35,625 bases of DNA from contig WQBJ01000038.1 of NCBI GenBank assembly GCA_013032095.1, positions 1 to 35,625 of the forward strand, in the 5' to 3' direction. How positions within the stretch are numbered: position 1 is the first letter of the stretch; each line of letters begins with the position of its first letter. The translations under genes were made by a program, and so were the position numbers. Origin of the DNA: Ruegeria atlantica. Lineage in GTDB: Bacteria; Pseudomonadota; Alphaproteobacteria; Rhodobacterales; Rhodobacteraceae. Below the pieces are notes generated by a model that made no database searches, had not been told where the DNA came from, and saw only the letters and a list, made by a program, of their open reading frames with translations. Positions 8,279 to 15,678 of the stretch are shown here, in pieces.

Positions 8279-8328
8279 CCTTCCTCCGGCGGGCTGTGCA
8301 TAATCACGCGGTGGCCATAATTGCGGTT
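8279..8328 (-). repeat. RIT right inverted repeat
   Basis: Inverse of 4859-4908, with 41 identical bases (8288-8328) next to the IS66 junction. The sequence beyond (8329 onward, CAAGGCAATCGG) is IS66 tnpC. Confidence 0.9.
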
Positions 8329-9693
8329 CAAGGCAATCGGTCTGATCAGGTTTTCCACATTGTTGCTGTCGATCTCGACCCGTCCGTCATTGAGGAAAGT
8401 TTGCAGGCCGTCCCAGTGGCGGTGAATGTAGGCCAGTTTTTCGCCGAGGCGAGACTTGGCCGAGACGCGTATGCGTTGAGTTTGCAACCACTCGCCGAAG
8501 GCGGCGACCAGGGGCGCGGTTCGGGCTTGGCGGGCAGACAGACGCTGGCCGGGGGATGTGCCTCGGATGTCTTTTTCGATGGCGTAAATTTCAGCGATCT
8601 GGCGCAGGCCTTCTGCTGCGATCTCGGATTTGTCGCGGTCGTGGATTTCCTTGAGCTTGCGGCGGGCGTGCGCCCAACAATGAGCCACGACGATGGGATC
8701 ACCGCCCTTGCGTGTAGTGCGGGTCAGGCGATTGTATCCTTGATATCCGTCCAATTGCAGAATGCCATTGAAGCCCACGAGGAACTTTTCCGCATTCTCG
8801 CCCCGACGATCAGGGGCGTAGAAGAACACGACACCAGGCGGATCATCACCACCCCAATTCCGATCATCTCGCGCCAAGGCCCAGAGATATCCGGTTTTGG
8901 TTTTCTTGCGGCCGGGATCGAGGATCGGAGCGGTCGTCTCATCCATGAAGAGCTTCGTAGATGTCTTCAGATGTTCGGCCAGCCGGTCCACAACCGGACC
9001 CAGATGGAAGGCCGCTTTGCCGACCCAATCGGCCAGTGTTGAGCGGTGAATGTCGATACCAGCACGAGCCAGGATCTGGGATTGCCTGTGCAACGGACAG
9101 TGATCCGCATATTTTGACACCAACACATGCGCGATGGCGCCCTCTGTCGGCAGCGCTCTTTCGATCAGGCGCGCTGGCACCGGGGCCTGGGTCACTCCGT
9201 CAGTGCAATGACGGCAGGCATATTTGGGGCGCACGGTGACAATCACGCGCAGTTTGGCGGGCACGATATCCAGACGTTCGGATCGGTCCTCGCCAATCTT
9301 ATGCATCTCCCCGCAGCCGCAGGGGCAGGTCAGGTTGTCCGGCTCAACGACCCGTTCAATGCGCTCCAGATGTTCGGGCAGATTGCCCAGATTGCGTCGC
9401 GCCACTGGTTTGCGTTTTGGGGTGTCTTCGCCCGTGACTTGAGTGTCCTTGCACTCCTGCACACAGGCGACCGCAATTTCGAGCTCCTCGAACAAGAGCT
9501 GGCGTTCGTCCTCATCCAGCTTCTCGGATTTTTTGCCATGCACCGCATGGTTCAACTCCGCGACCAGATGCTCAAGCCTTTTGTTGATCTCTTTGAGCTC
9601 TGCGACTTGCGCAGCCTGCGCCTCGAACAGCGCCCGGAACTCGGGCGGCAGCAGGCTCAAATCAAGGTCTTTGGCAGCGTCAGACATGCCCAC
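8322..9693 (-). pseudogene. tnpC: IS66 transposase TnpC, 5' fragment
   Basis: This is the N-terminal and catalytic body of the IS66 DDE transposase. It has a coiled-coil-like opening (ALFEAQAAQVAELKEINKRL), a zinc-binding region with CPCGCGEMHKIGED and YACRHC, the catalytic core (FMDETTAPILDPG; VVAHCWAHARRKLKEI), and VENLIRPIALNRN near the break. The frame then runs into the RIT repeat and reads artefactual residues down to 8092. The rest of the gene is at 4642-4842. The start is GTG at 9693 or ATG at 9687; neither has a clear ribosome-binding site. It lies 49 bases downstream of tnpB. Confidence 0.92.
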
Positions 9694-9742
9694 CGCATAG
9701 CACGAAGGCCCAGGTTTGGCGCTGCCAAAACAACCTCCTGAT

Positions 9743-10096
9743 TCATTCAGCCGCAGCTGGCGGACGACTTTCCAAAGCCTTCACCTTGCGCCAGTCCAAC
9801 CCCGCAAAAAGCGCCTCAAATTGGGCGTGGTTCAGCGCCATCGCACCGTCCCGAATGGCGGGCCAGGTGAAGCTCGTGTCTTCCAGCCGCTTGTACGCCA
9901 TCACGAGGCCCGTCCCATCCCAGTAAAGCAGCTTGAGCCTGTCAGCGCGTTTGGAACGAAACACAAAGACAGTCCCGGTGAAGGGGTCTTTGCGCAGAAC
10001 CGATTGCACCAGTGCCGAAAGCCCGTCGTGGCCCTTGCGAAAGTCCACTGGATTAGTCGCCACCAAAATCCGTACCCGGTTCGACGGAAAGATCAT
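9743..10096 (-). CDS. tnpB: IS66 family accessory protein TnpB
   Basis: A 117-residue IS66 Orf2-type protein needed, with TnpA, for transposition of this family. It has the hallmark NPVDFRKGHDGLSALVQ, DPFTGTVFVFRSKRADRLK and LYWDGTGLVM motifs. Its exact biochemical role is not known. Its ATG overlaps the tnpA stop as ATGA, so the two are translationally coupled. It looks intact. Confidence 0.95.
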   Translation of the reverse strand: MIFPSNRVRILVATNPVDFRKGHDGLSALVQSVLRKDPFTGTVFVFRSKRADRLKLLYWDGTGLVMAYKRLEDTSFTWPAIRDGAMALNHAQFEALFAGLDWRKVKALESRPPAAAE

Positions 10097-10497
10097 GATC
10101 CAACCCCAAGCGCCCGGACAAGCTCAGCAACCCGTACCGCTGGAGTGGCCCCATCCAGCTTGATCAAGAGGTCTCCAGCCGCGATCTCGATGGGCTGCGT
10201 AGAAGGCGCGACATCCGGGACCGGTGGCGAAGGCGGATCTTCAAAAACCACCAGCGGCGCAAACGCAGCTTCCTCCTCCAAAACCGGAAGAACAAGATCA
10301 CCATCTTTGGCCTTCCGTCGCCACGACGAGACATGGTTTGGCTTCAAGCCATATTTGGCAGCAACATCATTCACTGTCGCTCCCGGCAGCAACGTCTCAG
10401 CTACAATCCGCGCCTTCAAATCATCCGGCCAACGCCGCCTCCCTTCAGCTGAGAAGATAACGCCGAGCCCAATGAGAAACTCTCTTGTACTCTCCAT
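10093..10497 (-). CDS. tnpA: IS66 family accessory protein TnpA (HTH)
   Basis: A 134-residue IS66 Orf1-type DNA-binding protein. The N-terminal half holds a helix-turn-helix: RRRWPDDLKARIVAETLL, then TVNDVAAKYGL and NHVSSWRRKAKDG. The C-terminal half is proline-rich and ends LVRALGVGS. ATG at 10497 is preferred over GTG at 10509, because GAGG stands 11 bases before the former and almost touches the latter. It is the first gene of the tnpA-tnpB-tnpC operon, which reads inward from the right end of the element. Confidence 0.93.
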   Translation of the reverse strand: MESTREFLIGLGVIFSAEGRRRWPDDLKARIVAETLLPGATVNDVAAKYGLKPNHVSSWRRKAKDGDLVLPVLEEEAAFAPLVVFEDPPSPPVPDVAPSTQPIEIAAGDLLIKLDGATPAVRVAELVRALGVGS

Positions 10498-10582
10498 GGA
10501 GAAACTCACCTCAAAAAATCACTCCAAGGTGGAATCTCAGATCAGGCATAGCGTCGGAAGGTGACCGTCACGCAACGCTTAC

Positions 10583-10590
10583 GTTGTTGC
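10583..10590. repeat. 8-bp target duplication of IS66 element, right copy
   Basis: GTTGTTGC immediately follows the right terminal repeat of the IS66 element (ending CGCTTAC at 10582) and matches 4605-4612. Confidence 0.92.
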
Positions 10591-10657
10591 CAAGACGTTG
10601 GGTACAGGTGTGACAGTAAATGAGGCGGCTGAAGTTATATGCTCCGAACGCTGAAAA
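10583..10657 (+). pseudogene. Possible older IS66 tnpA remnant
   Basis: If the IS66 element and one duplication copy are removed, 4597-4604 joins to this segment. One plus-strand frame then reads KGRVVAKTLGTGVTVNEAAE before a stop. That resembles the RIVAETLLPGATVNDVAA helix-turn-helix of IS66 TnpA proteins. The IS66 copy may therefore have inserted into a much older IS66 fragment. The match is only about 20 residues. Confidence 0.3.
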
Positions 10658-10674
10658 AGCGCGTCACGCTACAC

Positions 10675-11403
10675 TCAATAGGTCCAATCCTCGTGGGCGA
10701 GCGGGAGTGACTGTAAAAGGTCTCGCCGTGATCGCCAGTCGGGCATTACGTCATTCATTCGTTTCGCGAACTCTTCGTTGTGGGGTCGAATGTGAAGATG
10801 GATCAATTCGTGAACCAATACATATTCGGTACATTTGGGTGGCTTTTTCGCCAGTTCCAAGTTCAACAAAATACTGCCAGTGCTCGAATTGCAGCTGCCC
10901 CACTTAGTCTTCATCTTCCTTATCCGAATGGCCGACGGTGTAGCACCGACCCTCTCAGACCATTCGGGAAGAATCCGCGTGATACGCTCTCTCAGTTTGG
11001 AGCGGTAGAAGTCGTTTATTGTCTGTTCCGCCTGTTCGATCGTGTCTTGGGGTCGGATCGACATTCTGAGCCGCGTGTTGCCCAACACTTCAACCCTGCG
11101 CGGCGCATCCGCTTGATCCAATTTCAGCAAATAGCGCCTGCCCTCAAAATAATGGCTCTCACCCTGGGCAAATGTGCGCTCGGTTTCACGGTTCTGCTTC
11201 CGGAACTCGGCTTGCTGCCGCTTGATCCATGAAAGCCGGTTAGCGACCGCCAATCTCACATTCTCGTCGGATAATCTGTTCGGAACAGACATGCGGACAC
11301 GGCCATCCGGTGGGCACACCGACAAATGCACGTTTTTGATGTCTTTGCGCGTGACTTCGACCTTTAGGCCGCCAACTAAAATCTGTGACTTAGATATACT
11401 CAT
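10675..11403 (-). CDS. YgjP/WGSC-type zinc metallopeptidase coupled to hsdR
   Basis: A 242-residue protein of the YgjP-like (DUF45) metallopeptidase family. The zinc site is VHELIHLHIRPHNEEFAKRM, an H-E-x-x-H motif with a downstream histidine. The family signature TKWGSCNS precedes it by about 30 residues. The N-terminal domain (VEVTRKDIKNVHLSVCPPDG) is also family-typical. ATG at 11403 is chosen because the conserved sequence begins there; the frame is open to 11454. It overlaps the hsdR stop by 14 bases, so it is the fourth gene of the hsdM-hsdS-hsdR operon. Members are often found beside type I restriction genes, but their substrate is unknown; a role in restriction-subunit turnover is speculation. 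Confidence 0.9.
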   Translation of the reverse strand: MSISKSQILVGGLKVEVTRKDIKNVHLSVCPPDGRVRMSVPNRLSDENVRLAVANRLSWIKRQQAEFRKQNRETERTFAQGESHYFEGRRYLLKLDQADAPRRVEVLGNTRLRMSIRPQDTIEQAEQTINDFYRSKLRERITRILPEWSERVGATPSAIRIRKMKTKWGSCNSSTGSILLNLELAKKPPKCTEYVLVHELIHLHIRPHNEEFAKRMNDVMPDWRSRRDLLQSLPLAHEDWTY

Positions 11404-14400
11404 CTTGATTTCGGGCGATGTTGAGAATTTGCTCAATATCCACTGCATCTCCAACAGCGCGATAGATGGCTTGTTTGATCTCTCGTTCCTTCACTGGATT
11501 GCCAATCCAATCAGCTTTTTTTGTTGTGCGAATTGCTGCATCGACGGAATTGACCCATGCTTCATCAACTTCAAAATTGTCAAAAAGTGCCTTTTTGGCC
11601 GTGGTATCAACGCCCTCAGGATAGTTTGAGGGGTTGATGCCGCCTGGGTTCACTACTTGGACGCACAATTCTTTCACGCGCTCAAGATATTCTTTGTACT
11701 CTAGGGCATTCCGTCGCCGCTCGACAATAAGCGCCTCCAGCAACTCAGACATCTGTTCAAAGTAATGTGGGTTCACCTGCTGCTCGTCGATGATCACGCT
11801 ACGAATGTTGTTTTCAATCGCCTCAGCCATAGACCGTTCATCAGCCATCATCGCGTTGGCGGGATCTTCAAGCACCTCGGTGCCGTTCTCAACTATCAGG
11901 TTGATCAATCCCATCTCTTCGAAATCCGCGACAACCTCGCTATCATGAGCCTTAACGTAGGTATCCAGCAACCTTCGCATAGCGGGTTCGTAGAGCTTCA
12001 TGTCGACGAAGTCTCTGCTCGCCAGTTTGATTTGAGCGCTTAGCTTGCCGTAGTGTTCAACCTCCAGCTTAACCTCCGCCTCTTGCTCTGGCGAATAGCC
12101 TGCGGCCAGCATTTCGTTCGCCAGATTTGCGTAGGCGCGGACGTAAGATGATGCTGCACGGTAGAAGGCAATGCGCTTGGACTCGTTATCCCTGATCTCG
12201 GAATTGTCCGCGGGGTCACCGATAAAGTAGGCGAAGTACTGTTGCTGTTCTCTCGGTTCCATAACGGGTTCGCAGATTGCCTTGATACTCTCGCGGGCCT
12301 CAGCCAGGCGCTCAGCGCCTCGCTCCAGGCGATCAGATAGCAAGCCCGCTACATCGGCCTCTTCGTAGGCGTCAAATGCTCCGCTCGTGTAGTTTCCGAT
12401 AGAACTCTCTAAGCGGTGAAACAGGTCCTTATAGTCTACGATATAGCCGTATTCTTTGTCGTCGCCATCCAACCTGTTCACACGACATATGGCTTGAAAA
12501 AGGCCATGATCTCGCATCTCTTTGTCGATGTAGAGATAGGTGGCAGACGGGGCATCAAAGCCCGTTAACAGCTTGTCGACGACCACAAGCAACCGCATCT
12601 GACCAGGCTCTTTGACGAACTGCTTTTTGACTGTCCTCTCGAATTCGCCGACACGCTTCATTGCATCGTCTTCGGGCTGTTCAAAATACTCCGCCAGCAT
12701 GCGCCGATAGATCTGATACTGGGCAAGTTTCTCTGTTGAACCTTCACCGGTATCTTCACCTTTGATGTCGGCCAGCGACGGATGGTAGCTGGTGACAATG
12801 GCACACTTACCCTTAAGTTCGCTTGAACTCAGAATCTCATAGACTTTGCAAGCTTGATAGATACTGGCACAGACAAGCATGGCATTTCCGCGCCCATCCA
12901 TCAGGCGAGGCTTAGTCTCCATATCCAAGAGAATATCCGCTACAATCTGTTTCAAGCGGTCTTCGCTCGAATAGACACGCTGCAACGTGCCCCATTTTTC
13001 CTTCAACTGCGCCTTGGCTGAATCGCTGAGTGCACGGGTCCTGCTCTCGAAGAACCGATCAACCTTCTGTGGCGCACCGACATACTGATCGATATCGCGA
13101 GCTTCGTAGCGCAGATCCAGGACTACATTGTCGGAGACGGCTTCGTCGAACTTATATGTGTGGATGTATGGGCCAAAGACCTCGATGCTGCGTCGCTTGT
13201 CCCGACGAAGCAGTGGCGTCCCCGTAAAACCAATGAGCGTGGCAATTGGCAGGATGGCTTTCATGGCCTCATGAAGCTTGCCCGATTGGGTTCTATGGCA
13301 CTCGTCCACGAAAACAAAAATCTCGCCCTTGGCTTCAAAATCTGACGGAAGACTGGCCTTCAGCTCTTCGATGTAGGCCTTGGTAGCCTTGTCGTTTTCC
13401 TTTTCACCGTACCGTCCAAACTTATGAATCAATGAACAGATGAGCCATTCGGCTGAGCTGTTCAATGTCGAGATCAACGCGTTGCCGTCGCGTGTGCGGA
13501 ATATCATCTCGTCGACGCCCTGAAACACACCTTCGATCTGTTCGTCCAGTTCCGTACGGTCGGTGATCAACAGCACACGTGCGTTCTGCACGTTTTCCCT
13601 GATCCACTTGGCGAGCCATACCATCGTGAGACTCTTACCCGATCCCTGCGTGTGCCAGATGATGCCACCACGACGCCCCAGCACATATTCCTTGGCGGCG
13701 ACCACACCATGATACTGGTTGTGCCGGCAGGTCTTTTTGGTCCCGCTGTCGAAGACCATGAAATCGTGGATCAGTTCCAGAAAGCGACGCTTCTCGCAAA
13801 TCAGACTCAGGTGGAAATCCAGCGGGTTGTCATAAGGGTTTTTAACGTCCTCTTTCCACGCATAGTAGTGCTTCTCCGGCGTCTCGATAGTGCCATACCG
13901 CAAACCTTCAGAATCGTTGCCCGCCATACACAGTTGCATCGTGGTGAAGAAGTTGCGGATAAACGCCTTCTTTTGGTTGTCGAGGTTCTGTAGAATGCCC
14001 GCGGATACAGACACGCTGGACCGCTTCAACTCGATCACGCCCAATGCGATACCGTTGACATAAAGAACAATGTCCGGACGCTTCTTGTTTTCTCCTTCGA
14101 CCGAAACTTCCTCGGCCACCGCGAACTCGTTGCTTTCGGGGTTGTTCCAATCGATCAGCCAGACGGTGCAGGTCTGCTCGTCGCCATCGTCCTTCACCTT
14201 CACGCCATAGCGCAGCAAGCCATAGACGGCTTTGTTTGCTTCATAGAGATGGCGACCGGAGCCGAGCGCTGCGGCAACTTCAAGTTCGCGAAAAACCCGG
14301 GTTTGGAGGCTTTCACTGTGACCCTGCTTGGTCAGCCACTCGGAAAGTCGATCTCTCTCAAGCGGGCTAGTGCGCGGCTGGTTTTTCCAATCGCCAAGAT

Positions 14401-14479
14401 AGGTATAGCCGAGATCACTCTGGAAAAGCTTGATCACCCGGTTTTGGGTAATGCGTTCGACCTGTCCAATCCTACTCAT
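11390..14479 (-). CDS. hsdR: Type I restriction enzyme, R subunit (HsdR)
   Basis: The motor and nuclease subunit of a type I restriction-modification complex, 1029 residues. The N-terminal nuclease has the PD-(D/E)XK core PDIVLYVNGIALGVIELKRS. The SF2 translocase follows, with Walker A in WHTQGSGKSLTMVWLAKW, motif II in FVDECHRTQSG, motif III in IGFTGTPL, and later helicase motifs around LLTGFDAPSATYLYID and QAICRVNRLDGDDKEYG. The C-terminal third is the helical region that docks onto the methylase. ATG at 14479 overlaps the hsdS stop as ATGA and is preferred to an upstream in-frame start at 14563. It looks intact. It cleaves DNA after translocating from unmethylated recognition sites. Confidence 0.95.
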   Translation of the reverse strand: MSRIGQVERITQNRVIKLFQSDLGYTYLGDWKNQPRTSPLERDRLSEWLTKQGHSESLQTRVFRELEVAAALGSGRHLYEANKAVYGLLRYGVKVKDDGDEQTCTVWLIDWNNPESNEFAVAEEVSVEGENKKRPDIVLYVNGIALGVIELKRSSVSVSAGILQNLDNQKKAFIRNFFTTMQLCMAGNDSEGLRYGTIETPEKHYYAWKEDVKNPYDNPLDFHLSLICEKRRFLELIHDFMVFDSGTKKTCRHNQYHGVVAAKEYVLGRRGGIIWHTQGSGKSLTMVWLAKWIRENVQNARVLLITDRTELDEQIEGVFQGVDEMIFRTRDGNALISTLNSSAEWLICSLIHKFGRYGEKENDKATKAYIEELKASLPSDFEAKGEIFVFVDECHRTQSGKLHEAMKAILPIATLIGFTGTPLLRRDKRRSIEVFGPYIHTYKFDEAVSDNVVLDLRYEARDIDQYVGAPQKVDRFFESRTRALSDSAKAQLKEKWGTLQRVYSSEDRLKQIVADILLDMETKPRLMDGRGNAMLVCASIYQACKVYEILSSSELKGKCAIVTSYHPSLADIKGEDTGEGSTEKLAQYQIYRRMLAEYFEQPEDDAMKRVGEFERTVKKQFVKEPGQMRLLVVVDKLLTGFDAPSATYLYIDKEMRDHGLFQAICRVNRLDGDDKEYGYIVDYKDLFHRLESSIGNYTSGAFDAYEEADVAGLLSDRLERGAERLAEARESIKAICEPVMEPREQQQYFAYFIGDPADNSEIRDNESKRIAFYRAASSYVRAYANLANEMLAAGYSPEQEAEVKLEVEHYGKLSAQIKLASRDFVDMKLYEPAMRRLLDTYVKAHDSEVVADFEEMGLINLIVENGTEVLEDPANAMMADERSMAEAIENNIRSVIIDEQQVNPHYFEQMSELLEALIVERRRNALEYKEYLERVKELCVQVVNPGGINPSNYPEGVDTTAKKALFDNFEVDEAWVNSVDAAIRTTKKADWIGNPVKEREIKQAIYRAVGDAVDIEQILNIARNQDEYI

Positions 14480-15678
14480 ATCAATCGGGTTCTCCCCGTG
14501 AGTAGTTCTTGCATCATACCTTGTTTTAGGGCTTGCGCTTTTTTTAGGTGCGCAACGCCGCACTCAATATCATTGTCAATGTCAGTGATGGTTTTGCTAA
14601 TCGCCGTTTGTTCTTCCAAGGTTGGAGGAAATGTTTGCCGCACTTTCTCAATTGTCGCGCTATTCAGGCTCGGCACACCGGACGCTTCATTGTACTTATA
14701 CCAGTCGATCATGCAGAGCTTGTAGTAAATAAATTTAGCATCCGCGCCCGGATCAATTTCCGAATAAAACAAGGTGTCCACTGTCCAAAAAGGGCTGTCC
14801 ATGTAGACCGGTTCATCGATGGTGCCCTTCCTTCCAATCAGTACAGAAGGCTTTGAGTATATCGGCCGATTTGCCCGACCTATCTCACCGCCGGTTGCCA
14901 GAATTGGGAAAAGCCCATTTTCTGAAACAACCTCTTTCTGGCTTTTGCCATGTCTGATTCTCATAACAGAGCCAAGCGCTTTGACTTCCCAATCAGATGG
15001 AATTTCACCAAATTCAGTTTGAACCATCTTTGCGCCACGACCGAAACCCGGCAAGCGGGTTTTGCCTGTGAGGAGCTGTTGCATGGCGGCGGATTTGAGC
15101 GCGCGCTTTTTCGCAATCAAAGCCTCCAACCCGGAGATCAACTCGTCCACATCCGACAAGGCCTCGGCGATGGCCTTTTGTTCTGGCTTAGATGGCACCG
15201 CTATCGGGAATGCCCGAAGCACGTCAGTAGTCAGGTTTTTGAACACGCCGCCATGGGTTCCAGCACTATCTAGTCGGTCGCGATGAGCGCCAATATAGTG
15301 ATAAAGATAGTCATCGTGGCAATCCTCCGAGATCGCGATGAGCGCGAGAAAGCCATCGTGAATACATGCGTCTACGGCTAGAAATGACGGTATACCAACA
15401 TCCCCCGAACATACGAACGTCAGCGTTCCTCGTTTGCAGGGTCTGCTGAGCATTTCGCCTTCGAGCGTGAGTGAATCAACAATAGGCGTAACAAATTTTC
15501 TATCACGGCTAACATCCTCAACCATAAGTCTTGGGACTGGGCCTCCGTAGAACCGCCGGTCCCCTTTTGGCCTTGGGCTAGCGCCCCGGATGACTGCCCC
15601 AAGTTTTCCAACGAATTCGACAGACCAATCCTCGGGGATTTTGCCAACTTCAGTTTGCTTGTATCCCGGCATCACCAT
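14476..15678 (-). CDS. hsdS: Type I restriction enzyme, S (specificity) subunit
   Basis: The 400-residue DNA-recognition subunit. Two target-recognition domains are visible as two repeats. Each opens with a family-typical segment (TEVGKIPEDWSVEFVGKLG near 10 and TEFGEIPSDWEVKALGSVM near 220). Each ends in a helical spacer (PEQKAIAEALSDVDELISGL and LEEQTAISKTITDIDND) followed by a QQLLTGKTRL or QELLTGRTRL tail. The two domains are unlike each other, as expected for a bipartite recognition site. The start is ATG at 15678, or ATG at 15672 overlapping the hsdM stop as TGATG. The recognition sequence cannot be read from the protein. Confidence 0.94.
   Translation of the reverse strand: MVMPGYKQTEVGKIPEDWSVEFVGKLGAVIRGASPRPKGDRRFYGGPVPRLMVEDVSRDRKFVTPIVDSLTLEGEMLSRPCKRGTLTFVCSGDVGIPSFLAVDACIHDGFLALIAISEDCHDDYLYHYIGAHRDRLDSAGTHGGVFKNLTTDVLRAFPIAVPSKPEQKAIAEALSDVDELISGLEALIAKKRALKSAAMQQLLTGKTRLPGFGRGAKMVQTEFGEIPSDWEVKALGSVMRIRHGKSQKEVVSENGLFPILATGGEIGRANRPIYSKPSVLIGRKGTIDEPVYMDSPFWTVDTLFYSEIDPGADAKFIYYKLCMIDWYKYNEASGVPSLNSATIEKVRQTFPPTLEEQTAISKTITDIDNDIECGVAHLKKAQALKQGMMQELLTGRTRLI

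Larger units (their letters stand above)
4859..8328 (+). mobile_element. RIT (Recombinase In Trio) element
   Basis: Three consecutive, overlapping tyrosine recombinase genes bounded by inverted repeats are the definition of a RIT element. The repeats are 4859-4899 and 8288-8328 (41 bp identical, both containing ATTATGGCCACCGCGTGATT) and extend to about 50 bp with two mismatches. The insertion splits IS66 tnpC at a Leu-Asn-Arg codon run; AACCGCAA is present at both junctions and is the probable crossover or target core. Between repeat and first gene lie about 117 bases, and about 60 bases follow the last gene. There is no cargo. RIT elements are known from many bacteria, but their movement is poorly understood. 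Confidence 0.9.
4613..10582 (-). mobile_element. IS66-family insertion sequence carrying a nested RIT element
   Basis: The element begins GTAAGCGGTGGCTGAAGG at 4613. It ends at 10582 with the inverse of GTAAGCGTTGCGTGACGG, an imperfect inverted repeat of about 22 bp with the GTAAGCG tip typical of IS66. The target duplication GTTGTTGC flanks it. It carries tnpA, tnpB and tnpC on the minus strand. About 3.47 kb of RIT element has landed in tnpC near its 3' end, so the IS alone would be about 2.5 kb, a normal IS66 length. With tnpC split it is presumably unable to move by itself. The exact target duplication suggests a fairly recent insertion. Confidence 0.93.

Noticed and set aside
8230..9042. 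270-residue plus-strand open frame
   Set aside because: Antisense to the IS66 tnpC body and overlapping the RIT repeat.
9716..10564. 282-residue plus-strand open frame
   Set aside because: Antisense to IS66 tnpA and tnpB, which have clear family motifs.
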